A stretch of DNA of 64,000 bases from Cryptomeria japonica (Eukaryota; Streptophyta; Pinopsida; Cupressales; Cupressaceae): the NCBI RefSeq assembly GCF_030272615.1, contig NC_081408.1, forward strand, positions 59,666,114-59,730,113, read 5' to 3'. Of the stretch, positions 22,149 to 32,898 are shown one piece after another. The position numbers and the translations under genes were made by a program. The number at the start of each line of letters is the position of its first letter. Within the stretch, counting starts at the first letter, position 1. Below the pieces are notes generated by a model. It did not search any database. It was given only the letters and a program-made list of their open reading frames with translations, and had not been told where the DNA came from.

Positions 22149-24227
22149 TCAGATGCCACTCTGGCCAGATGCTGTACCTGCCCCACCCCTACCTACTCCA
22201 CCGCTGGTACCTGCACCACCTGATCCATCTCTCCGTGGAGGCCTCATCGAACCCCCACTCCCTCCTGCATCCCCTGATCTCTCCTGCCGTAAAGGACCCA
22301 TCACTCCCCCACTGCTCTGCATCCTCTGTGATCGCTCGGATCTGGCCTGCCGCATCTGGGTATAGCTGAGAGCTCGCTGGCTAATCGGTACCACCTGGTC
22401 ATATAACCCACGCCAGTACTCTATCTCCGCCTGTGCTCGCCGTATCTCTCTCATAATCTCCCCTGACGGCCCCTGCGCACCAGTCCGGACTCTCTCCTGT
22501 AGCTCCGCTAAACTCTCCACCGCAGTATCTCTCTCCCGCAGCACCACTGTCAACTCTGCCTCACGTGCAAATAGCTGCACATCTCTAGCTGCTATCTCCG
22601 CCTCTAATCTCTCTACCCGGGTCTGTAAATAACCTATCATGTGCTCCCGCAGATCCCCAGTAGCTCCCTCCCCCATGGCCATGGCTGCCGCACCTGTATC
22701 ACCCCCTCCACTAGGTCCCTCCTCTGCACCACACTCCCCTGCACCACCCTCTCCTGCACCTGTATCCATAGGGATCTCTCTCTCCATCCCCCTCCCACTC
22801 AGCTGCACTCCTCCCTGCATCAACGGTCCCTGTGATATCTGCAGAGGTAGTCCCCCTCTCCCTCTCCGCTGTCTCGGCATCCCCATCCCTCCTCCACCTA
22901 CTCCACCACCACCACCTCCTCCTCCTCCTCCACCACCACCTCCTCCTCGACCTCCTCCTCTCCGTCCTCGTCCCCTCTCATCCTCAAACGCTGGGATCGG
23001 CTCCGCTGGATCTGATATCCGTCGGATCGGGTGCGCCGCCCGATACTGGGTATACTCTGCTGTAACCCCTACATCAACGACCCTCGGTCGTAGATCCCAT
23101 GGCCTCGCCTGCAATGTCCGGAACTCTGCCAATGCCTGATCATAAGGTAGCACTGGACCCCATGCATACCGCTCTCGAATCACTCGAGCATACTCTCCCG
23201 ATCCGCTCGGCAGACCCTACTGCCGTCCAAACTGCCTCATAACCCGTCCTGACACCTGTCTCTCTACGTGATAAGAGGTCCTCCCAATGAGGAATCGGGT
23301 CATGAAGACATAAGGTAGTGCCTCCGTATCATCCTCCCATGGCTCACACTCCAAGTATGGCCGCCAGATCACTGCATCTAGGTCATCTAATGCTCGCCTC
23401 CACCACTCTAGCTTCCCCAAGTGGGGCTGGCTCATCATACCACTATACATGAACATATAGGGCTGGTCTACGGCTCGGAATCTCAGACTCACTGGTCGAG
23501 TCACTGGTAGATGCTCCCATGCCCACACATGCAGCAGCGTCATGCCTACTGCAAGCGAACCTCTCCCCCGGTACACTACCTCGTGCAGCTCCTGGTACAT
23601 GTGCGCTAGCACGCACAGCCCCCAAGCATATCGGGTCCCCTCTGTCACCATCATCTCAATAACCTATCCCCATCCGACCGCCAATCCATGTGACCGCCTG
23701 TCTGGACACAAAAGTCCTCCCACGATCCTTGACAAAACTGCTGGAAGGGGCTCATATAGTGTCGCTATATCCTCCCAGGCAATCGACCCATCATCAATGA
23801 ATACGTCCTCATCAAAAATCCTCTGGCAAGACACTGTCCCCCAGGATCGATCATACGTCACCAGCTGCCCTCGAATCGGAATCCGAAGAATACGCCACAC
23901 GTCCTCCAAAGTCACCGTCATCTCGCCCTGAGCCAGATGGAACGTGCATGTCTCACTGTGCCATCGCTCTGCTAACGCTGTAATCAGGCCGTGATTCATC
24001 CGAATCACGGGCATATGCATCACCTCATAGAGCCCAGTAGCCGCAATACAATCTATCTCAATCTGAGTCAAACGATCTCGCAACCCCTGTGTCGCGGGGT
24101 GGCGCTCGCGTAACTGCATCACGCGTAGATCCTCCTGCACATAGACGTTCATCCAAACACCATCAGTTGTTTTGTTATCAAACTTTCTTAAGTTTAAACC
24201 TAGACTATCATCAGATACTTTGATCAA
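22149..24227 (-). CDS. Antisense plant-mobile-domain (PMD) protein of the inner element
   Basis: One minus-strand frame, 693 codons, opposite to gag-pol and broken only by TAG at 23664-23666 and 23217-23219. The N-terminal part shows the plant mobile domain found in MAIN/MAIL-type nuclear proteins and in transposable elements: ERWHSETCTFHLAQGEMTVT, LEDVWRILRIPIRG, YAWGLCVLAHMYQELHEVV and LHVWAWEHLPVTRP. It is followed by a Gly-rich run near 22900-22990, a predicted coiled coil (VERLEAEIAARDVQLFAREA) and a Gly/Arg-rich tail. The molecular role of PMD is not settled. No ATG opens the frame at 24227. A splice-acceptor-like GTGCAG before GAGGATCTAC places an exon start at 24134, so the gene is probably spliced. 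The outer element has the same gene at the same place. Transcription would start near the 3' motif array. Confidence 0.8.
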
Positions 24228-24418
24228 GTATCTTCGGGTCTCAACAGGTAAGCAATCATGGCCGCCTAGACTTCAATAGGCATTTCTCCTAACAAATGAC
24301 CTAAGTCTCATCGGGCTGCTATGGTTCAAAACAACTCCCACTTCACCTCACCATCCATCAATCGTTAGGCATCCGGAGTTTTATTTTGTCCAAAACTGGG
24401 GCATCTTATATCCTAAAG

Positions 24419-24811
24419 CAAAAGCGCTATTTAACCTACAAAAGCGCTCATTCTGAACAATAGCACTACAACCATATCAATAGCGCTCAAAAAGCCCTGC
24501 AATAGCGCTACAAAAACAAAAGCGCTAAAACAGCTACACAATAGCGCTATTCCGGTCAATAGCGCTCGATTAACTACACCATAGCGCTAATTAATCAAAA
24601 ACGCTAAAACCACTATACAATAGCGCTATTAAACATCAATAGCGCTCAATTGACCCTACCGTAGCGCTAATTTATCAAAAGCGCTCAAACTTGCCTACAA
24701 AAGCGCTAAATACATTCAATAGCGCTACAACTAGCCTACAAACGCGCTATTGCGGCACAATAGCGCTAATTTATGGAGCAAAAGCGCTAAAAACATAATT
24801 CCAGCGCTCTT
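24419..24811 (+). repeat. 3' motif array of the inner element (ACAAAAGCGCTA)
   Basis: About 20 copies of CAAAAGCGCTA or CAATAGCGCTA, starting near 24419, 24439, 24458, 24478, 24500, 24516, 24539, 24557, 24580, 24596, 24618, 24637, 24661, 24676, 24698, 24717, 24739, 24758, 24779 and 24802. Spacing averages 20 bp. The motif is the exact reverse complement of the 5' array motif, including both the AAAA and AATA versions. The array ends about 560 bp before the 3' LTR and lies upstream of the antisense PMD gene. Confidence 0.92.
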
Positions 24812-25218
24812 GCTCCGACTTGACTTGGACTTAGCTAAAAATATACCAAACATGCATAAAAAGTGCGTTTTCGAATTTGCGTACCGCTGGTCCATAGTCG
24901 TCTGGGCGCTGGTACCGGCGGACTCGCTCAAATCGCTGCTCGGTGATCGGAAACGGCATCGTAGCTCCTCGTTGCTCCTCCAAATGTCACTATCAGAGCT
25001 CTAGTTTTCAACTGGTCGCGGTCACAAATGATCCTATTTTACCCCCTTTCACCCCATTTATACCCCCCGCCATCACCGTAACTTCGCCCCGCTCATCGCC
25101 GTGGTCCCCGTGCACTTCCCGAGCCTCCCATTTCTCCCAGTTTCCCCCGATTTCTTCTATTTTTCCCCAGTATACCTAACTTCTTCTCTTCTATCACCCT
25201 GCCAATTTTCATTCTTTT

Positions 25219-25264
25219 TCGAGAGATTGCCCGATTTTTCGAAATTTTTCGGCTCATCTCTTGA
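25219..25264 (+). other. Stem-loop upstream of the polypurine tract (inner)
   Basis: TCGAGAGAT at 25219-25227 can pair with ATCTCTTGA at 25256-25264 (one G-U pair in RNA), followed by GGGGGCATA. The outer element has the same arrangement with a perfect stem at 33558-33606. The 400 bp between the motif array and this stem show nothing else. Confidence 0.6.
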
Positions 25265-25358
25265 GGGGGCATACCACCCATTAAATTAACATTTTATGGG
25301 GCATTTCTTCACACCAGTTTTTCTTTCTTTGAAACGATGCGATAAACTGCACCGTCTC

Positions 25359-25371
25359 AAAGAGGGGCAAA
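25359..25371 (+). other. Polypurine tract (inner)
   Basis: AAAGAGGGGCAAA directly abuts the 3' LTR, the expected primer for plus-strand DNA synthesis. The outer element has the same tract with one more A. Confidence 0.8.
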
Positions 25372-26754
25372 TGTAGTCACACAAATCTGTCCATTTTAAT
25401 TAAATGAATATTTCGTATTTATTTGATTAAAAATCCACTAGCCATCAATTAATTAAATTAATATTTAATTAATTCATCCCCAAACATTCTTCTATTAATT
25501 AAATAAATTATTCGATTTATTTTAATTAATTCATTAAAATCAAATTCCCATTAATTAAATAAATAAATCAATTTATTTAATTAAAATCCCCCTTTTCCTC
25601 TTTTAAATAAATTAACATTTATTTAAATCATTTTAAAACCCCCCCACTTGCATTTTCCTACAAATGCAACTTGCACACATTTTGAAATAAATAAATTTTT
25701 ATTTTAAATAAAATCCTATTTTCCCTCACCCACCAAATCCACTTGCAAAATCTAATCCCCTTCTAGATTCTTCTAACCCCTTCCTGATTAGCCTAATCCA
25801 TCCCCTAATTATTGTCACATTCCTAAGCAAAATGGAGTCACTTCTCAAAGACTCCAAAGTCTTTGAAAAACATTTAATGCTTTGTGTGTTCAACCAATTA
25901 ACCCCCAAAGTCTTCCAAGACCACTAATGGCTCTTACATGACCATTTATGGCTCTTACATAACCATTTATGGTTATTTCAATCTTGTCTCCCCAAACATT
26001 TATTGTCTTGACCATATTCATCCATTTCACATTTGCACAAGAGTTTATCCATTTGATAAAAGCTTTATTCTTTGAATAAAGAGTTTATTCATTCAACCAA
26101 CCTTGACTCAAAATCCCAAGGTCATATCAGGCATTTAATGCTTATTCCCTCTCCTCTTAACCTATCTCACAGTGACACTTGTCATCCTGGGATTGGGTTG
26201 AAAGCCCTCACATGGATTTGAAATCATTCAATCCTGACCCTTGTTGAGATTACTCAATCTCAACCATCCATTGCTCCATTTTTCCTATAAATAGAGCCCA
26301 TTCCTTCATAATCCAGATCCTGAAAACTTGTAAGCATTTAGACTATAGCCATTTTAGAGAGCATTTAGCATAGCATAACTAAATCTTGTCTTTTTGGTTA
26401 AAATACTTCATTTTAGCATTAAAATAGCTTTTCATTTCATATTTGGAGCTATTCTACAATCTCAATCCTCCATAAGCATCCATAGTGCAAAAAGCTGCTG
26501 AGAGCTACACTATTTTGGAACTTGGAGAGGAGAGGAACAAGGGAGAAGAAGCTAAGGCCATGCTAAGAGGCAGTTGGAGATGTCTCATGATCATTTGTTC
26601 TATTTATTAGATATATTTAGCATGTCTCTTTTAGTGTCTCTTTTGGAATGCCTTCATATGTTTTAGTTTTTGATTGACTAACGCTAATACTTTGTGTGTT
26701 TTTGTGTTGTTTGATCTTAGACTAAACCATTGTGTGCCATTTAGGAGGGCATCA
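25372..26754 (+). repeat. 3' LTR of the inner element
   Basis: 1383 bp, the same length as the 5' LTR and identical to it by eye except one base near 25779. It ends GGGCATCA and is followed by CTATG, the target duplication. Confidence 0.96.
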
Positions 26755-26759
26755 CTATG

Positions 26760-27619
26760 ATTCAACTATCAATCACATTTCGATGGACAATTATGTCTCT
26801 ACCATTATCATCAAGGACAAAATACTTGAGAATTCTACCCAAAGACCCAAGATTGTCCTAAAAGGCATTGGATCTTCTTCTGAACCTACCTCTGAATGTA
26901 ATGTTACAACTCATCGAGGTAAATTCACTTTGCAAGGTGCTCTAGCTAAAAACACCGCTTCCTCATCAACCAAGCCTAAGTATGACCTTGTAGAACAGTT
27001 GGGGAAGACACCCGCGCTTATCTCAATCCTTGAGATCTTACGCATATCCCCCTCACATAAAGCTATTCTTGACAAAATCTTAAGAGACACTGTCATCCCC
27101 ACTGATATGAATGTGGACTAGTTTCAAGCCATGGTGAGATACCTTTCCATTCCACACTCCCTTACATTCACAGAAGCTGACGATGTCTTCGTGAGTCAGC
27201 CACATAATGCACCTTTACACATCGAAGCCTTCATACACAAACAACAAATAAAACAAGTCTTGATAGATGGAGAAGCAGGTCTAAACATTTGTACGTTGAG
27301 CATTATTAAACAATTGGGATATTCAGATAAAGTTGTGAATGCTGCAAACAAAATTACCATCAAAGCATATGATGATGAAGAGCATTCATCCAAGGGCACA
27401 ATCACCTTACCTTTAAGAGTTGGGCCAGTTACAAAAGATGTGGTTTGTCAAGTCCTTGATCTAGAGCTCACATACAACATATTGCTATGACATCCATGGA
27501 TTCATGAGATGAGCGCAATACCATCTACATATCATCAGTGTATCAAGTTTCCACACAATGGAGTTGAAGTGACCGTCAAAGCTGACCCAAATACATTCAT
27601 ATATTGTAACAATCTGTGA
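26760..27619 (+). pseudogene. Outer element gag C-terminus and protease (broken)
   Basis: This resumes the outer gag frame after the inner element; the codons after CTATG read YDSTINHISMD, parallel to the inner YNYTVNHLYDA. KYDLVEQLGKTPALISILEI is shared with the inner element. The protease motif reads VLIDGEAGLNI near 27259, so the residues after the aspartate differ from the inner DNGA. In-frame stops occur at TAG 27119-27121 (an inner CAA/CAG-type position), TGA 27488-27490 and TGA 27617-27619. Cleavage of Gag precursors would be its role, but this copy cannot make it. Confidence 0.87.
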
Positions 27620-27625
27620 CCTAGA

Positions 27626-28810
27626 TTGGAAATAACAATCCCAGTCAATCGAGAAGCTATTCCTTCATCAACATATGTGGATCCAGAATCATTGAAAGCT
27701 TCTACATTAAAACAAGCAGAGATCAAAGAAAAGTTCAAGTTTAAAGACATGGGATGTGGTGAGTATATCTTTCATGTTGATCAACTCCCACTATCTCCTA
27801 AGACATTTAGTCGACAAGAACAACCTACAAATAATTTGCAAGGAATTGGGAGTGAACCACCTAGTGTTGTGGCTACTAAGTTTGAATGCAAATCTCCTCT
27901 AGTGGTGCAAGCAACTCTTGATATCAATAATCCTAAGAGTGGTTCCAACAAAGAATCTATTGAGCATATCGCCAACCCTCTTGAGAACTCACATAGCTTT
28001 ACCATTTCATCCACTCATTCCATTTCCACTTCTCTCCTAGACTTGGATCAACAAGAATTACAAAATCGCTTACTCATTGGGGATCAAAAATCAAGCTTTG
28101 AAAAGAAAAATCTAAAAGTAAAAAATAAAGAGAAGTCCTTTAATTCAAATCAAAATCAAAAGCTACTGGACTCCGCAAAAATCAAAGTCAAGGATAAAAA
28201 TCCTATGAAGCAAAAAGAACAAGAGTTGATCTCCCTTAATATCAAAATAACTGGGGGCAAAAGTTTTAAAATTTTAAGTCAAAAAGCACACTTGTTGATC
28301 CTAAGTCCCCATCATGTCATCCTACTTTCACTTCTTTTCACAATCATAAACCTTCATTCCTCATTCACTTGTTTTGCACATCCTTTCCCTTCTGGTGATA
28401 CATCATGGACCTTTAATGGAGCTTCCTCGGGGGACTTTGTTATCAGGGATGCCCAAACTTCTTTAGGTGAAACACACATGGGAAAATATAGTTCACACAC
28501 TAGTAATTCTATCTCGGTTCCTTCATCAAGGAAGACAGTCACTCGAGCTACACATAATTCAGTCAAGGAAAAATATGGTTATAATCATAAAGTCAAGCCT
28601 CGCACATTTGAGGTAGGTGACTTAGTTCTCAGAGAAAATCCTAAAAATTAGCAAGACAGAGAGAAGAAGGGAAAATTCGAACCAAACTGGCTTGGTCCTT
28701 ACATCATCACAACAACATATGGATCTGGTGCATATAAGCTCTCAACCACAGAGGGTGAACCATTGGAGGATCCTATCAATAACATGCACCTTTGTAGGTT
28801 CTACACATAG
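27626..28810 (+). pseudogene. Outer element: non-pol segment fused to integrase C-terminus
   Basis: The inner element has 4 kb of RT, RNase H and integrase core here. The outer one has about 900 nt with no recognisable domain, rich in Lys, Ser and Asn, with a short hydrophobic stretch near 28280-28360. From about 28569 the integrase tail appears (YNHKVKPRTFEVGDLVLREN) and ends DPINNMHLCRFYT. An in-frame TAG lies at 28649-28651. The shape implies an internal deletion that kept both ends of the polyprotein. Whether the 900-nt insert was captured or is diverged linker cannot be decided here. Non-autonomous Tat relatives with gag but no pol are known in plants. Confidence 0.8.
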
Positions 28811-28878
28811 CTCTTCAGAGTATCCTAATTCAAAAATACAAAAAAATCAAAAAAAGTAAAGAAAAACATTTCATCCAA

Positions 28879-28943
28879 CAGTGAAAACCACTTCGGTGGC
28901 GCCCTGGGCAAGTACCATGGTGAAAACTGGGTCACCAGCGCCA
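28879..28943 (+). other. Conserved noncoding element after integrase (outer)
   Basis: Counterpart of 19388-19457, beginning 69 bp after the integrase tail stop. TGGCGC near 28897 can pair with GCGCCA near 28937. Conservation outside the coding frame in two diverged families suggests a cis function. Confidence 0.6.
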
Positions 28944-30395
28944 TGTGTAGAGACATTGCTCCTCCCTTCTTCAAGATTCCATTTCATCCTTCACTTTGCA
29001 CACACTCACAACCTATACATCCATAATAAACATACCCATTCCCATCATGGCTTGTTATTGATCTACCTAAGATTGGTTAGCCATTCATAATAATCCCTCC
29101 TTTTCATCCCTTTCCATCCATAATAAATCAGCTCCTATTTGTGGCTAAGGCAAATCCTATGTCTAGTGATGGGTGTGGAACTGAGAGCATCACATGTTCC
29201 GAGGAGTACAATTTCTTACAGCCTTCTTCAGTCTATCTGCGTACAATCTGCAATGAAGCAACATTTGCATCGCCAATCCACAATAAAGTTATGTCTTCTT
29301 CGCAATAAAGTATCAGTTGCATGGATTAAATCAGTTTTAGATGAGACACAACATCAACAATGAGCTTCAACAAATCAAATCTTTCAACTGACTTAGACAA
29401 TATTATGGTTTAGTACGATCTATCATTTTTGTGAAAGTAAACATTGTGACCACAATCAAATAAGACTTATACGAGTGACAAGAGACACTAAACTTGAGGA
29501 CTACAGTGGATGTTGGTGTCGAGTCTTTATTTTCTTTTGATTTTATCTTTTTGATGACATGTCTTTTAGCTTTTCCAAGATGTCTCTGACTAGAGATTTT
29601 ATCTTCAGGATGTCTTTGACTAGAAAGGCGAGGATGGGGTATCGTCACCTATTTTTCTTTGTTGTTTGTGGATTGTCTCTTAGTAATGCTATGACTTGTC
29701 CAAGGATATGAGGACACTAAGAGTCTAGTGTGAACTGGGGCATTCCTTGTTTGTGACTGTCTTATCTCCATGCAAACGGGTACAATGACTTTCTGGGTCG
29801 AACATATGCCTTGATTGTCATAATAAAGCTCAATGATGATAACGCACAAGAAGCTCTTTCACTTTCATATATTCTATCTTCCATCCCCCTTTCTTGATTG
29901 ACTTCCATCATCCTTCTTGAGTTCGTGTAGCCTTCTATCACATGACTGAGTATAATGACACACCAAAAATATTTGCATTTCATGTAGTTGCACCTGCATT
30001 ACCACATATTAAGCATTTCATACATACATATAGATATCACAATTGCATCACATCCTGCACACAACACATGTTAGCACATCTTACATTTTCATCATGTAAA
30101 TAGTTATTTGCATTATCATATTCATCTGCATTTCATACATTCACATTTGCATATACATAACATATTAAAAACATAAAAGAACAAAAATATTGCATTGCAT
30201 CATAACATATTTGCATCTGTATCATAATCATCATCATTAAACATATCATAAGAATCACATAGAAACATACATCATGAATCATATAAAAGCATCACACAGG
30301 TACACATGCATATAGCTGTCGCAAAGATGAATCATCTCATATATATATAATCATAAGTGTCGTGATACAATGATGTCAAAATCATATGGCTACAA
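28944..30395 (+). other. Noncoding 3' region of the outer element
   Basis: About 1.45 kb, AT-rich, ending in CATAT/CATTTGCAT-rich simple sequence like the corresponding inner region. It contains ACTGGGGCATTCC near 29734, a polypurine-like word. No gene recognised. Confidence 0.5.
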
Positions 30396-32377
30396 TCACC
30401 TGAAGGTGTCTACATCATAATACAAAATGCTACAAAACTGATACATAGGGAGCCCTCTAAGGCTATGATGAACTCCCTCCCTCAGAGCCGCCTGGCCTCT
30501 ACGGAGTCTGAGCCCCGGAAGGACCCGCCCCAGGATAATATCTCTTGCCTCCCCTATCTGGTGGTGGTGGAGGACCCATGACCCCACCACTAGACGCCAG
30601 TCTCCTGTGACTCCCTCTAGTGGTCGTTGCTGTCTGTGATGGTCTGCGAAAGCTCCTAGCCCGTTGCTCTAGTGGTATTGCCTTGTAGTATAGGTCTCTC
30701 CAGTAGCCTATCTCCTCCCCTGCCCACGGAACATAGGTGTATCCAGCCCCTATGTCCTCTACCGCTTGCCTTCCAGCCCTCAGTGTTGTCTCAGACTCAA
30801 TGTAATGTTGGATGGCCTAATCTCTCTCCCGCTTGGTGTCCCTGAGTTGCCTCCCGAGTTGGTCCCTCTCCCTCTCTAGCTCCTGGATCTCATCTGCCTG
30901 TCCCTGGCAGATCTCCCTCATCTCTAGTAGCTCATCCTCCTCCTCCTCAGCCCTCTCTGCCTGTGGCTCCCCCTGTACTGGTGGCTGTCTCTGTGCCTCT
31001 GCCTGCACCTGTACCTGTCCCCGTCCCTGTCCCTGTCCCTGCACCTGTCTAGGACCCTGTGTTGTTGGCACCTGTACTGGCAATCCACCTCGGCCCCTCA
31101 CACCCGAGCCTATCTCTCCTCTCCACCTCCCTCCGTGGAGCCACTCTCCTATCTCGAATTGCACCCCGCCTCATCCGTCGGCCTCTACCCCCACCATCTC
31201 CATCATCATCCTCATCCTCGCCACCATCCCCATCAATTAGCTCTCCTGGATCTATCAGGCATGGGAATGGATGCTCAGCCTAATATGCAATATACTCTGC
31301 ATCCATACCCGCATCCTTAATCTCTAACCACATATCCCACGGCAAGGGAACCATCTCAACTAGCTGCATCACTACCTGATCATATGATAATAGTGGCCCA
31401 AAGTGTGCCTGGTCCCACACTGTCTGCGCATACATATCAGAACCCCATGGCATCTGCTGAATCCTGTTGAACTGCCTAAATACCCAGTCTACCAGCTACC
31501 TCTCTAATACATAGGGTGTCTGCCCAATCAGATACCTGCTCCTAAAAGTGTATGGCAGCTCTGCTGCGTCATCCTCCCACTACTCGCACTCTTGGTACGG
31601 CCTCCATATCACACTGTCAATCTCATCCAAGATTCGACGCCAGTGCTCCAACCTGCCAATCTGAGGCTATGATGTAATCGTATCGTATAGATGAACAAAA
31701 CTACGTCCATGACCCCTGCCCCTGAAATGTATCGGTCGGGTAACTGGCAAATGCTCATATGCCCACACCTGTAACAATGTAACTCTGCAGCCTAATCCTA
31801 CGGATCCATGATAAACGAACTGGTGAAGCTCATAATACAAGTGTGCCAGCACACACGGTCCCCAGGCATATCTGGTATGCTGTGTAACCAGTGTCTCCAA
31901 GGTGCTTCCCCAGCCCACAGCCAACCCTCATGTCGCTCTGTCAAGACACAGGAACCCACTGATCACTCCTCCCAACACTGCTGGTAGCGCCAGTCCTGTC
32001 ACTGTCATCGTGTCCCGTGCCACGTGTCCAACCCTCATCTCTAGTCCTGGATCCTAGAACACTCGTCTTAGTGCATCCCTGTCTCCGTCTTGATCGTAAG
32101 GTATCAATGCCCCATCGATCAATATCTTCAGTATCTTGTACACATCCTCTAAGATGACTGTCATCTCGCCCATCGGCAAATGGAATGTGCATGTCTTAGA
32201 ATGCCATCTCTCAACAAGTGCAGTCAGCAATCCCATGTTCGCCTGAAACTCAGGCACATACAGAATATATCGCAAGCCCATAACCTTAATGGCAGCTCTA
32301 TCCTTAAAATTCAACTTTGGTCGCAACCTTTGAGTCGATGACAATCTCTCCCGTGACTCCAGCATAGGTAGATACTC
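30396..32377 (-). pseudogene. Antisense plant-mobile-domain protein of the outer element (broken)
   Basis: Minus-strand counterpart of the inner PMD gene. Recognisable blocks are ERWHSKTCTFHLPMGEMTV and LEDVYKILKILIDG (32220-32090), YAWGPCVLAHLYYELHQFV and LLQVWAYEHLPVTRP (31890-31730), then a Gln/Arg-rich stretch and a coiled-coil segment (LEMREICQGQADEIQELERE) at 31164-30817. Several stops and frameshifts break it. A splice-acceptor-like GACTGCAG precedes GAGTATCTAC, giving an exon start at 32377. The inner gene has GTGCAG before GAGGATCTAC at the equivalent point, so the intron-exon border appears conserved. Retention of this gene in an element that lost its polymerase suggests it mattered, or that it was carried passively. 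The function is unknown. Confidence 0.78.
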
Positions 32378-32419
32378 CTGCAGTCAAGCAAATTAACTGT
32401 GTCAGTTAAAGTGGCATTC

Positions 32420-32700
32420 ACTGTTAATCACAAAATGTTGCTTATTATCCTAAGCACTTATGATACTCTATCCTAGTGACACTCAATGTTCATCACAAAG
32501 TGTTACTTCTATTCTAGTGACACTCACTGTTCATAACAAAGTGTTGCTATTTATCCTAGTGGTACTCACTGTTCATCACAAAGTACTACGTTTTTGCACT
32601 CACTGTTCATCACAAAGTGCTGCTCATATCAGTACTCCCTGTTCATCACAAAGTATGATGTCTTGGTACTCCCTGTTCATCACAAAGTGCCTTGATCTAT
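32420..32700 (+). repeat. Array of short hairpin units (CACTGTTCATCACAAAGTG)
   Basis: Seven clear copies near 32420, 32483, 32526, 32569, 32602, 32638 and 32672, with two weaker ones near 32760 and 32865. Each has a short stem around a loop containing TGTTCATCACAA. The stem changes in step on both sides: ACACT with AGTGT, GCACT with AGTGC, TACT with AGTA. The array lies between the antisense PMD gene and the 3' motif array. No counterpart was seen in the inner element. Confidence 0.8.
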
Positions 32701-32898
32701 CTTATCCTAGGGCCTATACTTGAGTGTATCCTCTTGAGTAGTTTCCTAATTGGCAATGTATGTTCTATCACAAAATTGTCAATCCTAGCCCTATCTACTA
32801 TCCTAGTCTTCCCTAGAGGACCTGCTTGAGTGTATCCTCTCAGGAGCTTATCCAATCGACAGCGTATGTTCATCACAGAACTATCGATTTGGCCTTGA

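Larger units (their letters stand above)
7894..26754 (+). mobile_element. Inner Ty3/gypsy element, Tat type, near-intact and young
   Basis: 18,861 bp with equal 1383-bp LTRs (7894-9276 and 25372-26754). The target duplication CTATG occurs at 7889-7893 and 26755-26759. Layout is LTR, primer site, AGCGCTTTTG array, 2.4-kb leader, gag-pol (11986-19272), a 2.9-kb noncoding part, antisense PMD gene, complementary array, stem-loop, polypurine tract and LTR. Dual RNase H domains and the absence of a chromodomain place it in the Tat group, which includes Ogre and Retand. By eye I see one substitution between the LTRs (A near 8301 against C near 25779), so insertion was recent. Two in-frame TGA codons in gag-pol make this copy non-coding as it stands. 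Confidence 0.95.

Noticed and set aside
22639-23139. 166-codon Pro/Ser-rich frame on the plus strand
   Set aside because: It is the complement of the Gly/Arg-rich PMD tail; the minus-strand frame carries the recognisable domain.
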